A stretch of 64,000 nt of DNA from Sindora glabra (lineage: Eukaryota > Streptophyta > Magnoliopsida > Fabales > Fabaceae). The translations under genes were made by a program, and so were the position numbers. The notes under the pieces were generated by a model that saw only the letters and a program-made list of their open reading frames with translations, ran no database searches and was not told where the DNA came from. Below are positions 1 through 11,240 of the stretch, piece after piece; position 1 is the stretch's first letter, and every line of letters starts with the position of its first letter. The DNA lies in contig CM035233.1 of assembly GCA_020226215.1 (NCBI GenBank), positions 12,419,810 through 12,483,809 on the forward strand. Direction: 5' to 3'.

Positions 1-1104
1 AATTTGGTGATAGAATTAGGAAACAACGTTGCCACATTAATATTGATTAAAGTGAAAACTAAAATATATAATACTATAGTGGCTTTTTGAAAGTATGAGC
101 AACTTCCACTGTTGCTCTAATTAATAACCAATGTTGTAAAATCATATTATCTTTCTATATCAATTATTAGTGAATCGCCATGTAATGAAAGCTTAAAAGT
201 TAGCTCAAATATAGGTTAAGAAAACAAAAATTCCATGTTAGCTTAGAAATTGACATAAAAAATGAAAATGAACCATTGATTTGAAAAGATGTCAAACATT
301 AGACATCGATTCTTATCAATAATCAACATTGAAAGTTTAACTCAAGTGGCATTTTTTCTAAGTATACATAGAATGTTAGACGTTGATTTTAGTAATAATT
401 GACATGAACATATATAGACATAAATTATTTATTAATAATGGATGTCAAAAGTGTTTAGGATATCTTCATCTCTATAACTCAGAACTATAGACAAACAAAC
501 TTATTTCATAAAGTGATTTGTTCTACATTTTTTCATGCTTTCCACTCGATTTTCTTTAGCATTTATTCAACAATTATATAGCATCAACCTTTTACAATCT
601 TTTAGCATATACTTCTATTTATCTAAGCTATTTTCCCTAGTTCTCTTATACTTCGTAAGCATTTTGCATTTTGATTGTAGTTTTCAAGACTAAATATGTA
701 GCGTTATCATATATTGTTAAAAAGTTTTCACTTTTTTGCTTTAAAATTACCTTTCAATTATCATGTATATGGTTTAAAAGCATTATTTATTATAGAGAGT
801 TAATATACTTGAATGCATTTCTTGTTTTATGATTATATTTTGGAAAATGTCATTCTTGATTTAATGCTATGTTTTTTAAGTAATTTTTTACATTAGTATA
901 GCTCTATTACTTGAATACTATTTTTAAAAATGTTATTTTGTTATAGGTAAGGTTTTATTCCAGGATTTAATCAAATATAATAGAATGATATGAAATTATT
1001 CTTTGTAATTTAAGTTATCATATGTATGTGCTTATCAAATATTGCTCAGTGCATAAGTTAAATACATGTATTGCTTTTGTTAAAACTTTTTAAATTGAAG
1101 TAAC
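1..1104. repeat. Subterminal region of a CACTA element, left end outside window
   Basis: No coding signal. From about 120 to 480 there are several short direct and inverted variants of a motif resembling GACATNGATT / AATCNATGTC. The same motif class recurs near 6540-6826, 21330-21600, 27540-27839, 38640-38939 and 48360-48760, always beside CACTA coding remnants, so I read it as subterminal repeat sequence. The stretch 480-1100 is AT-rich and featureless. No CACTA terminus is visible, so the left end probably lies before base 1. Confidence 0.4.
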
Positions 1105-1996
1105 ATGGATTTAGTTAGTTCAAATAAAGTTAGTCAAAAATGGAAGGAAGCTAAAGGTCTTACAATTATCAAGGACATTATCCTCAAGCACGTTAAAAAG
1201 GGGAAGCAAATAGTAGACTTTAATGATAAAGGTTAGGCTTAGAGGCTTTGTTTAACAACTATATCAATTACTTATTTTGCACTAAGGTGCCTATTATTAT
1301 TAAGAAATGGCATCCAATGCAATCTGATATGAAGGATGCCATTTAGAAAGATATATTGATAAGGAACCTTAATGCTCTTATTTATTTCAAATTTTACATA
1401 TGCATAACAATATTTTTGGATTACTAATCATGTTTGTCATTCATTTGTAGGTTGCTTTGTAAGCTACCTTTAATATGCATGAGGATTAGAAAGACTATGT
1501 CCCAATGATCGCAAGCAAAAAATGGAAGGATTTTAAGTATACGTTAGCGATGGACTATGTTGGCCCTATCAAGATGAAGGCAAGACTTCCTCCTAAAAAA
1601 TATTACTAGATTGATGCCCAAATGTGGGAGAGGTTTATAGGGATAAGTTCCAAGTAAATAAAGTTATCTTAATACAATTACTTTTTTTTAACTATTAATA
1701 ATGAAAAACATTTTTTCATCACTTATTTTGTTTTGTTATTAATAGACCCTAATTGCATAGAATAAGGTAAACCAAGCCATGGAGTCTACAAATATAGGTT
1801 ATCTCAAACTGGGTATAAGAAGCTTGAGGAAGAGCTTATTAAGGAAAGAAGTCAAGTTGTTGAGGTGGCTATTGATTAGCTTAGTGATCAAGCATCTTCC
1901 TCTATCACCCCATATAATAGCATGAATTGTAGGTGAGGCAATGTCAATGAGAAGAGTTAATTGATGATAAAGGAAAGTTGACGAGTTGCTCAATGA
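1105..1996 (+). pseudogene. CACTA/En-Spm element, Transposase_24-type region, decayed
   Basis: Joining frames across stops gives a pattern typical of the plant Ptta/En-Spm transposase family (Transposase_24). KEAKGLTIIKDII and GKQIVDFNDKG come first, at about 1150-1232. Then comes a degraded segment with KKWHPMQSDMKDAI (about 1300-1345), corresponding to the usual 'P..Y..W..VP...K' stretch. ASKKWKDFKYTLA follows (1512-1550), and finally YKYRLSQTGYKKLEEELIKE (about 1783-1843), matching the conserved 'H+LGR.GYA.LE..L' end of the family. At least eight stops and several frame changes interrupt it. I chose the start at the ATG that precedes the first matching segment. It lies upstream of, and in the same orientation as, the Ulp1-like segment, the order often seen in plant CACTA elements. 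Family assignment is by remembered pattern, not by search. Confidence 0.6.
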
Positions 1997-2004
1997 ATAA
2001 TAAG

Positions 2005-2472
2005 TAGAGATGTCGCCAGGTCCGAAAAAATAGAGGATTTGAACTTTTTTTTTTGTTCAATAGCCCCATTAAGCTTTTTTTCAAAGCTCAATTAATAATT
2101 GGGTCGGGTTTGGACCAAGATAAAAAAATTCTAATAGGCCCGGCCCGATTATATTAATTTATTTTTATAATATAATTATATTTTAAAAAATAATTATATT
2201 TATTCATTTTTAATATAAAAATTAATTTAATAAAATTAAATATTTTATATATTTAAATATCATATTATTTTTTTAAATATATATATTTTTATTTAAAAAA
2301 TAAAAATTTAATTTATTCAGATAATCAAGCTGACTCGGCAGGTCATACATTTAAAAAATCGGGTTGAGTTAGGCTTTTTTTTAAAAAAGTAATCGGGTGA
2401 AGCTAGGTTTGGGCTATAAATTTTATATAATTTTACTCGATAGCTTAGCTAAAAACCTGCTTAACCTGACTA
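2005..2472. mobile_element. Non-autonomous hAT-type MITE
   Basis: A 468-bp AT-rich insert whose two ends are GC-richer and carry scrambled copies of GGGCCCGGCCCGA-like and GGTCGGGTTTGG-like motifs. It starts TAGAGATG and its reverse complement starts TAGTCAGG, fitting the loose hAT terminus pattern. It is flanked on both sides by ATAATAAG (1997-2004 and 2473-2480), a perfect 8-bp duplication of the size hAT elements make; one further base matches on each side. No coding capacity. The subterminal motifs resemble those of the larger hAT element at 38940-43303, a possible source of transposase. Confidence 0.7.
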
Positions 2473-2481
2473 ATAATAAGT

Positions 2482-3509
2482 GATGTTATTATTTTATTTA
2501 TCAAATACAAAGTGTATTGTTTAATTACTAACATATGACTAATCATATTTGATTATGTCATGTTAGAATAAGCTTATGTAACAAGTCATCTTATTAAGTT
2601 AGTGGCAAAAGGTATGATTTTTCTAAATATTTGCTCTGCACTATTGCATTACCAAAAGGCTAGTGTAAAGTAATGTTAGCTGTTGTTGAGGATGACATGA
2701 TTGAGATGCCAGTGCTGATGAATAATATGACCACAATGACCTAAATAGTTAATACCTAACTTTGCTAAAGGCCTTGATTTCATTTTTCATAGAGGTAAAG
2801 TTTTCTATTACTTCAAGTTTATTATTTATGATCATATAAAATTTACCTAATATGTCTAATTCTCTCTCTCTCTCTTTTGCAATTCATTTTTACTATCTTT
2901 TCAAAAAGATAACTGATAAAAGGTCACCAAAAAAAGATAAGGATAAGATGACAAATGCAAAGAATCAAAGAATCTAGTAGCTTACCTTTAACCAAAAACA
3001 TAGGTTGGCATATCTTGAGAGGAGCTTCATTGTATTGCATGAGAAATGGAAAATGATAAAATAATTTTGTTGCATATAAGCTTGAATGTCATAGGGTACA
3101 AATATAACATTATCTTGTTCATACTTCATTTTCTAAGCATTGAAGAGATAAATGTTACTAGTGTGGAGACATAAATCAAGTGTATTCATCTTTACCCATA
3201 AAATCTTTCCTAGTTTTATGCATATATTAGACATTATGAATTCTACTACTTATGCATTCTAAAAATGATAGATGCTTGCATAATATTGTTGACGATAGGA
3301 AATTAAGTTCCTACTTTGGTTTCCTAGATCCAAACTTGACTTAGAAGGTGAGAACAATGTTAGGGTTTCAATACAAGTGTATAGATGAGTCCCTGTCAGT
3401 GAACAAGAAGTGAAAATATTACATGGTATCATACCATGAATAACATGTGAGCGCAAAAATGATTAATTCATCCTTAATTATATTTTTCCCTAATTATCTT
3501 AGTTTAGTA
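2482..3509 (+). other. CACTA interior between transposase and protease remnants
   Basis: Low-complexity plant repeat sequence with a short TC run near 2858-2873. Fragments such as VWRHKSSVFIFTHKIF (about 3160-3210) could be the upstream part of a Ulp1-like protease region, but the match is too weak to claim. Nothing else recognised. Confidence 0.3.
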
Positions 3510-4720
3510 ATAATAATATTGTAAGCATAATTGGATGCTAACCATTGTCTATTCAAAGGATAAGATAATCAATTTGCTTGATTTACTAGGACATGAACCA
3601 TGCTTAGGTAGGAAGGTAATACTTAGTAAGGCTATGAATTTATATTACAAGATGACCAATGTTGTTAACATGGGCACTGTCTAATATATGTAAGTGGAGA
3701 GCTATTAAATAGATATGTTTAGTCCATCCATAGATCAGTCCAAGTGGATAAGCTATAAATAAACTAGACCAAGTTTGGTTTGCAAAAACTATGAACTCTT
3801 ATTTAGGTAGTCTAAGTCCTAAAATTTGCAAACCATGGACTTGTGGACCAAATCCATAGAAATTTTCTTTTTTTTGAAAAAAAATAATCTTAAGGTTTTT
3901 AAAAGAAATTTAAATTTAAAATAATTATTATAAATTCAAATATTACACATTTAACGTATTTTTAATCCATATAAACAATTCAAGAATAAATAAACTATAA
4001 TTAAAATTTATTAACTATGAAATGATTAATTTAAAAATAAAATTATTAACTTAGAAATAATTTATTTAGGTTAGGTTGAGTTGAAAAATAAATAATTGAG
4101 TTTAGGAGTGAATATTATGTTGGTTGGATAAAAATTTGTATAGCGTGTTAGTTTAGCTTAATGTTAAAAAAAATGGACCAATCCATGGACCTTCTGGTAT
4201 AGTCTGCGTAGACTATGAACCTAGTGGATTAGACCACTTTAGCCCTCCATTTAAATGGACTTGTATTTTATAAGTTCTAGTTTGTATTTTCTTATGAACT
4301 CCTGATCCTATTGGTGAACCCAAGTTCGTTTCAATAGCTCTAAGTGGAGGTAACATTCTTTCACACGTTTGGATACTTAATATATTAACCAATCATCACT
4401 ACTTAAATTGACATTATTTTGAGTTAGTTTATTACAACACCCCATGCAAAAAGGCAACATCAAGTACAGCTACATTGTAATGAACTATATGTCAGACATA
4501 GTCATGCATATGAAGAAGAATCAAAAGCATAATAAGGTAATTTGTTTAAATTTCAATTAGGTACACATTTATAGAAAACATGTAGTTCTGCCTTCTTATC
4601 AATTTTTACAATTCTTCCATAAAAACATTGCACCTTGTGATAAAGAAGATATAAGAGCCATGCAAGAGGAATGAGTTGCATATGTCTTGAGAAAGAGAGA
4701 TAAGCATTAGCTTGAAAGGG
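3510..4720 (+). pseudogene. Ulp1-like (C48) cysteine protease segment of CACTA element, decayed
   Basis: Plant CACTA elements often carry a second gene for a SUMO-protease-like C48 peptidase. Here HNWMLTIVYSKDKI followed by NLLDLLGHE (about 3526-3600) resembles the 'HW.L.VI....V..LDSL' histidine/aspartate region. After an inserted MITE, HPMQKGNIKYSYIVMNYM (about 4441-4494) resembles the 'CPQQPGSVECGYYVM+YM' region, and CDKEDIRAMQEE (about 4636-4671) resembles the usual C-terminal end. The catalytic cysteine position of the 'ECGY' motif reads KYSY, so the cysteine is lost. Several stops are present. The reading is continuous in order and orientation with the transposase remnant upstream. Domain identity is inferred from motif order. 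Confidence 0.55.
3699..4340. mobile_element. MITE inside the Ulp1-like segment, probably hAT type
   Basis: A 642-bp non-coding insert. The left end reads GAGCTATTAAA and the reverse complement of the right end reads GAGCTATTGAA, giving short terminal inverted repeats. Both flanks carry TAAGTGGA (3691-3698 and 4341-4348), a perfect 8-bp target duplication; a ninth G also matches. Subterminal zones repeat TCCATGGACC-like motifs on both sides and the centre is nearly pure A/T. It separates the two recognisable halves of the protease segment. An 8-bp duplication favours hAT, a 9-bp reading would favour Mutator; the symmetric termini fit 8 bp better. Confidence 0.68.
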
Positions 4721-5940
4721 CTACTAAATATATAACTAATTAAGTTCAATTATAAATAAAAATGAATATATACTTAGGCCTATAAGACATAGTGCAATTA
4801 CTTGTAAGTATATATGCATTTTGTATACATTATAAAAGTTGTTTATAAGTGTTATTATATAATTTAATATTTAAAAGGTGGTGTTATTTTGCATCAACAC
4901 ATGCATCTACCTTACTATTTATATAGCATGTCTGGTTTCTAGTTTCTAGCTTTTAGGTAGCAATATTGTAATTAAAAAATCATATCAATTATTTATTAAT
5001 AATTAACCTGGATGTTTAAATGACACCATTTTTCTTCCCTCAAAACTTGTAAAAGTAAAGATGAAAGTTAAAATACAAATGAAGCCTATCCCTAACATGA
5101 AATTTTAAATTGCAAAGCAAAGGCATATTCTTTATGAAATTCAAATTACCTTATGGAAAGATCATTCAATGGATTTTCTTTTATAAGTAAGAAGTGATCT
5201 ATCTTTTCTTCACCCAAAAGAACACCATTAGCTTGAGTTTAACCATTTCTTCACTTTCACTGGCATTTTCTTTTTAATGTTAAAATATATATGAACACCT
5301 TATTTTTCCTCTAAACCTAATGAAGAATATCTATTTATCATGTATTGTGTTAATTTGTTTAGATTCTATGTTTATAATTTCATTCTTTAGGGTTTTAACT
5401 TGACATAAAGGTAGCACATTTCTTACTTATAAAAGAAAATCAATAAGTATTTCTATACAAAGAGTTAGGATAACAAGAGCACTATGTAAATAACATGCAA
5501 TACCTATACAATTTACTTGCATAAGTCAAGTAATAAATTTCTTTTTAACAGAAGCATATCATATTGATATTGTACCTACACATCAATTTTGATGTACTTG
5601 TGTCCTTTTTTTTTTTGCCATAGTGGAATTTACAAGGATTTTTATTAATGGTTGTATCATTGAAAGATAACGTAACTTCCTTCTATGCATTTAATGGTAT
5701 TATTTTCAATTTTTGCAACATGTACATATTATATGTATTCTACTATTTAGACCTAATTAAGTATATGAAATTATTGTCATTGGGTGTTTCTTTTATTTAA
5801 GATATTATTTTTTACCATAGAGATATTGAGATTGAGTTTGAATATTATTGTCTTACTCTTCTATAATAATATGAGTTGTTAGATTCTGCAATTAGGTTTA
5901 GATACTACTTTGAGAGTAAGGGGTTTAATTGAAAGAACTT
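4721..5940. other. AT-rich CACTA interior, no gene seen
   Basis: No coding pattern, tandem repeat or terminus recognised. By position it lies between the protease remnant and the right subterminal region of the same CACTA element. Confidence 0.4.
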
Positions 5941-6422
5941 TAGGAGTTGTTTAGTTCATACAATAAATAACTTCTTGTAAGGAATAGAACTTCTAAGAAA
6001 ATAACTTCCTATATGAATTTCCTAAGAAATATTCAAAGTTGTTTAGTAGACATATAGGCACTTCTTAAGAAGTAATTTTCTATGTTTTATTTGATTCAAC
6101 TTTGGATATCTTAGGAAGTGCTAATAAAATAATTATTATATTATTAATATTATTATAATATAAATTAATAAATTTTAGTTGTCATTAATTAAATTTAATA
6201 AGGATAATTTTATCATTGTATTTATAAATAACATAGGAAACAAAATTTACCTAAAGAAAAGGTAGGTAAGCGATTTCCTATATTTTGTGGGAAGTAAAAC
6301 TTCTTAGGAAGTCCTATCTCCTCTAATTTGTAAGATAATGACCAACCAAATGACTTACCCTTTTCCTATTTCTTGGGAAATAGAACTTCCCAAGCTGTTG
6401 AAGCGAACTAAACGACCTCCTA
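5941..6422. mobile_element. Tourist-like (PIF/Harbinger) MITE
   Basis: A 482-bp element. The left end is TAGGAGTTGTTTAGTTC and the reverse complement of the right end is TAGGAGGTCGTTTAGTTC, closely matching inverted repeats that resemble Tourist termini (G-rich start followed by TGTTTAGTT). It is flanked by CTT on both sides (5938-5940, 6423-6425), the 3-bp duplication size of PIF/Harbinger elements, although the usual sequence is TAA/TTA. It contains multiple AGGAAGT / ACTTCCT palindromic pairs and an AT-only core. No coding capacity. Confidence 0.68.
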
Positions 6423-6539
6423 CTTTGTAAAAAAAACTAGCAAATCACCTTAGGTATTCTATAAACTATCATCCAATACTACATTACATATTGGTTATTT
6501 AATAGAAATTAATATACTATGTGAAATTTAAGATATAAA

Positions 6540-6826
6540 AAAAGGTCAATTTTCAATGGCAGTTTATGAATCAACATTTGATATAAACAATCATATAAGT
6601 TATTAAACCTAAAAATTGATGTCTTATTTCAATTATTCAATAATATCAATAACTATACACGTCAATTTTTATGTAAAAAAACTAATGTTATTACATATGT
6701 TCAATGTCAATCTAAGAACCAACGTTGAATATACCAAACATATAATAATGCCCATATATATATCAAAGAAGAACTAACGTGGAATGGGTTAAATAATTAA
6801 TGTTAAAAGGCAATTTTGTAGTAATG
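6540..6826. repeat. Right subterminal repeats and terminus of the first CACTA element
   Basis: Contains several variants of the GACAT/ATGTC subterminal motif, then GGCAATTTTGTAGTAATG at the end. Its reverse complement, CATTACTACAAAATTGCC, is a one-base variant of a CACTACTACAAAATTG CACTA terminus. The same terminal sequence type appears at 27839. The matching left end is not in the window. Confidence 0.5.
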
Positions 6827-8164
6827 CTAATTTATTTATGAAAGATAAAATTTTTTAAACTCAAGTTAATTTTAATGAAGTGACAACTATTCACATAAGG
6901 TTGTAAAAACTCATTTAGATTCATTTTTATTAGAAGCTTAAACTCAAATTTAAATATTCCAAGTCTCATATGAATTTGAGGCCTAATAACATATTATTTA
7001 AATATGTTCATGTAAACTTATCTAAGATTATATTCAAGTTAGACTAGAATTCAAGTTCAAATTACTTAGGATTAATGATATTTGGCTAGAGTTTGAGCTC
7101 ATTTATTTTTAGCAAGTTCAAGTTTGAGCATATAGATTTTTTACTTAACTTGATTTATTTGCACCTTTACCCTTTCATCAACATTATTTTTAATTTTAAT
7201 AATAAAAATAGGTGGTTTGATGGTAAGTGTCTTTTTAGGCTTTTTCAACCTCAAAAGTTAGTTCAAGAGTTAAGACTTTTTCTTTCATTTATATGTTAAC
7301 ACCCAGTCTCTTTCTACAATCGATGTAGAATAACATAACAATCTTTTTCTCACATATCAAGTCATTAATTAGAACCTTCAATTAATTGGTTCTCCTGCAA
7401 ATTATTAGACAAAGTGTTGGATAACTCAACATATGATGTTTAACTAACCTTTATAACTTCAAAACACTACAATTTCGTCATATACAATCCAAATGATTGT
7501 TATTAATTAGAGTTTAATTTTTTTAAAAGGTAAATAAAGATAATTGATGCAATATAAAAAATATTAGTCATTTTTGAGATAAATCAAGTTCAAAATAATG
7601 TGATTGATGTATTTTAACACTATAAGAAAAAAAGCAAGATAGGTTTTGTGATATTTTTATTATTAAAAAGTGGATATATTGAAAGCACTATTTTCATAAT
7701 TCTACAAAATGCACATTACTTTTTATTCCTATGAACTCCACCATTATAATGGCATGTTTCACAAAATTAAAGGTTCTAATACATTGCTACTAGTAACATG
7801 TGTTACTAAAATCTTGGCATTTTTAAAAGTAAAAAAAAAAGGTAAATTTGGCATAACTAATAGTAATGCAAGATACCAAAATACTAATAATATAAATTGC
7901 TTTCAAAATATAATATGATAATTTGTACAAGATGTATATATGTTTTGAGAGAATTGCATGTAATTTATCTTTTTTTTATATTTGTTTTCCTATAAAAAAC
8001 GAAGCTATCAATGAAAGATGGCAAGTAGTAACAATTATTCACATATTGTATAGTACAAACTTAGATAAAATTTCATATTAAAATATATAGGTGAATTTAT
8101 AATTACTAAATACAAAAAAAAGGAGAAAGGAAAAAAGTCAAAGATAGTAAAAATGAAAAGAATT
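6827..8164. other. Inter-element AT-rich sequence
   Basis: No gene recognised. A CACTATAAGAAAAAA stretch at about 7619 looks like an orphan CACTA-type left terminus without a partner nearby. Short open frames here (for example near 7093-7299 and 7709-7918) have no recognisable composition or motif. Confidence 0.35.
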
Positions 8165-8875
8165 TGGATCTTATGGGAAGTAACTTTTTGTCAAAAATTA
8201 TTTTTTTTTGGAAGTAATTTTTTATTTGTACTTTCTAAGAAATACTTAGAGTTATTTATTTGATATTGAGGAAATAAAACTTTTCAAAAAATAACTTCCC
8301 ATGTTTTGTTTTGTTTATTTTTTAATTTTTTAGGAAGTGTTAACAAAATTACTATTATATTATCAATATTATTATAATATAAATGAATAAATTTTAATTA
8401 TTATTAATTAAATTTAATAAAAATAATTTTATCTTTGTATTAAAAAATAATATAGGAAGTAGAATTTATCTAAAGGAAAAATATATATGTAACTTCTTAT
8501 ATGTTATGAGAAGTAGAATTTTTTCAAAAAAATTATTTTTTATAATTTATTAAATAATAATTGATTAAATAACTTATAAGAAGTGTTAACAAAATGATTA
8601 ATTTCTTAGAAATTTTAGATAATGATTAATTTCCTAGAAAGTATTAACAAAATAATTATTATATTATTAATATTATTATAATATAAATTAATAAATTATA
8701 ATTATTATTAATTAAATTTAATAAGAATAATTTTATCTTTATATCCAAAAATAATATAAAAAATAGAATCTATTTAAAGAAAAAATAGGTAAACAATTTC
8801 TTATACTTTAAAAAAGCTAGAACTTTTAAATAACTCATCTCATTTTTTTTTCCTGAAAATCATACGGCCTCTAAA
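8165..8875. repeat. Two decayed relatives of the Tourist-like MITE in tandem
   Basis: The AT-rich core of the 5941-6422 MITE (around ATTATTATATTATTAATATT and TTAATTAAATTTAATAA) appears again at about 8340-8436 and 8645-8740. Each copy is preceded by GGAAGTGTTAACAAAAT-like and followed by AGAATTTATCTAAAG-like segments. The copies lack clean termini and are more diverged. They lie head to tail, suggesting one insertion beside or within another, or a local duplication. Confidence 0.6.
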
Positions 8876-9720
8876 TTGAGTTTAGGATCTTACAATGAGT
8901 TGAAGTTACTAATACTTGCCACCATCTACAAAGATATGGAGCAACATGGAAAGATATGAATGGACTGCATAGCCTTTAACCAATTGAATCCAATTGATAC
9001 TCTGATTATCCATATTCTTGCGTCACATTTCATGAATTAGCTAATGATAATGAATAGACTCTAGCAAATAATCATATAATAGCATGAAAGCATCTTTTTA
9101 TGAACATTTTTTATTTATTAGATTGACATCAAGTCCACGGAGTCATATCGATTGCACTTTTTACTAATAACGGATCGTTTACTCCAGTGGCGGAGCTTCC
9201 AGATGAAGAGAGCCTTCATTTCTTCCAAGTTTAAAAAATTATCCGTCACCATATATATTATAAATCTATCAAAAGATTAAAATTTTTATTCAACTTTCTT
9301 AAAAAATTAAAAATTAAAAAAGTGATAGAAAGAAATATTAGAAACATGGTTTGAAAAAAAAAAAGAAACAATTGAAATTCATCAAGATTTCTAATTTTAT
9401 TTGTTACAATTCTAAATGGCACATTAATTATTTTAATAATATTTTTTCATAGTTAAATCAAACAAGATATAAGATGTTCATTTGTGGGAAGTGTTACATC
9501 CAAAGTGTTAATTAAATAATTTTGAATGTTTCTTGAGAAGTTTATAAAATAATTTACCCACTAGAAATTTTAACTTGTCTCATGTACTTATTTTTTTCCA
9601 TGTAAATTAAATAACTCCTTAATTAACTCGTGACTCCTTGATTAATATAACTTTTTTGATAAGTTGAATTTAAATAATTTATATTTAATTTAAAATATTT
9701 ACAAAAATATATTTGTGGTC
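8876..9720. other. Spacer, no gene seen
   Basis: AT-rich sequence without recognisable coding or repeat boundaries. A weak fragment near 9480-9620 (GGGAAGTGTTACATCC and following) may be another remnant of the same MITE family. Confidence 0.3.
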
Positions 9721-10379
9721 CAGTACAATGAACAGGTCCTATTGTGATAATATTTATCACTGCATTATTGTTGGAAACCTATCATTATTATATAATCATA
9801 CCTATAGATCATGTAACCTTATTACAACAACAAATGTTGTCGTAGAATCCCATCTTAAAGTTGATGTGCCATGTTAGCATATTTATAGCAACAATCAAAT
9901 ATCATTGTTATATTGTTAGCATGGCAACTTTTTTACTGGGGATATTTGTCATCACTAAATATAGTGATATTTTCATAATTTTAAAAATGAAAATATCTAT
10001 ACTAACAATAAGGTCATTGCTATATTTTTTTATTTTTTAATTAAATTTTTTAAATTATTTTTCTATTATAGAAATTTGCATGATGTTATTAATAATTTAT
10101 TTATTAAATTTAATATAATTTAAAATTTAACTATTTATGTTATATCATAATATTAAAACTAACCAAAAATGAAATTTATATATATGAAAAACTTAGAATA
10201 ATGTATAATAGTGAAAACTATATCTAAACAAAAAAGTATGAAATAATGTCAAAATAAAGAAATAAAATATATAAAATCACTCGAGCCTATCAAAAAGTTG
10301 ATAATAATTCTTTTGCTAATGATCTTAGGGTTATGGTTAAGGCTCAGGTGCAAGTGCAAGTAGCTATAAAGCAAACCTA

Positions 10380-11240
10380 CTTGGCAAGATCGGGGTAGAG
10401 ATGGGTTGAACAATAGTAGAAGTTAGTGATAGAACAGCAAACCTTACAATTAGTACCACATACTACCTTAGCCAGTCCATGGTTTGCTACTGGCAAAAGA
10501 TAAGGTCCTGTAGTAATCCAAGCACCACTAACTATAGATGATCTATTGTTAGACATCATTAGGCAAGGGTGTACTACCTTGTGCTTGACAAGGATATATG
10601 ATAGTCAATGAGGTGCTAGGTGAGGTACTACTCTAGGGTATCCCTCGAAGCACATGGCCAATCCCCTTTTGTACTCTTGACAAGTGCCCAATACCTCTTT
10701 GACAATAGCAAACTCGCTAAACTATATCGTAGAGGTACTTGATGAGGCAAACAAAGAATCCACTTGCATTTGGAGCTAAGTGACCCACTCTTGCATCTAT
10801 ATGTACATAATTTTTTTCAAAAATAAATCAGTAGAATGATATGTAAATATTGAACTAACAAAACTTAAAAATGATGAAAATAATGTACACATAATTAGTC
10901 CAAGCCTCATCCACCATTAACTCCCCTAATGTTCTAGTATAATAGTCAATAAAGTTCTCCATCACTAGTTATAGCTAACCCATTGTCCGATTTCTCTAGG
11001 TTAGTTTTAAAAGAAAAAGATTATTGGGAATATTAAATGATATTATGCTAAATGTAACAAATATTTACTTAGGATACCTTATCATATCAATGCATTGTGA
11101 TGGACTTTAATCCATGACAATCATTAGACCTTCTTTGTGCCTTATTTTATGCATTTCTCCTACCCTTTTCTTGCAAATTCAAAGCACAAACAATAGGTAT
11201 TAAAAGAGTAAACTTGGAATTGAAGAAATGTGACCTATAA
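10380..11240 (-). pseudogene. CACTA Transposase_24-type region, decayed
   Basis: On the minus strand, a stretch near 11160-11070 reads NKAQRRSND, HGLKSITMH and YDK, the counterpart of the 'NK.NR.K....HT.GSKSF' hallmark that opens the conserved part of the family. About 400 bp further (near 10706-10610), IVKEVLGTCQEYKRGLAM resembles the 'EVLG..SGY.+GLG' segment that follows the 'THT+KDG.FVD' block. That intervening block is not visible here. A 60-codon open frame (10559-10377) follows without a known domain. Stops are frequent. Orientation is opposite to the elements at 1-6.8 kb and 22-27.8 kb. Assignment rests on motif order alone. Confidence 0.5.

Noticed and set aside
7619..7633. CACTATAAGAAAAAA as the start of another CACTA element.
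   Set aside because: No partner end or subterminal repeats were found nearby; kept only as a note.
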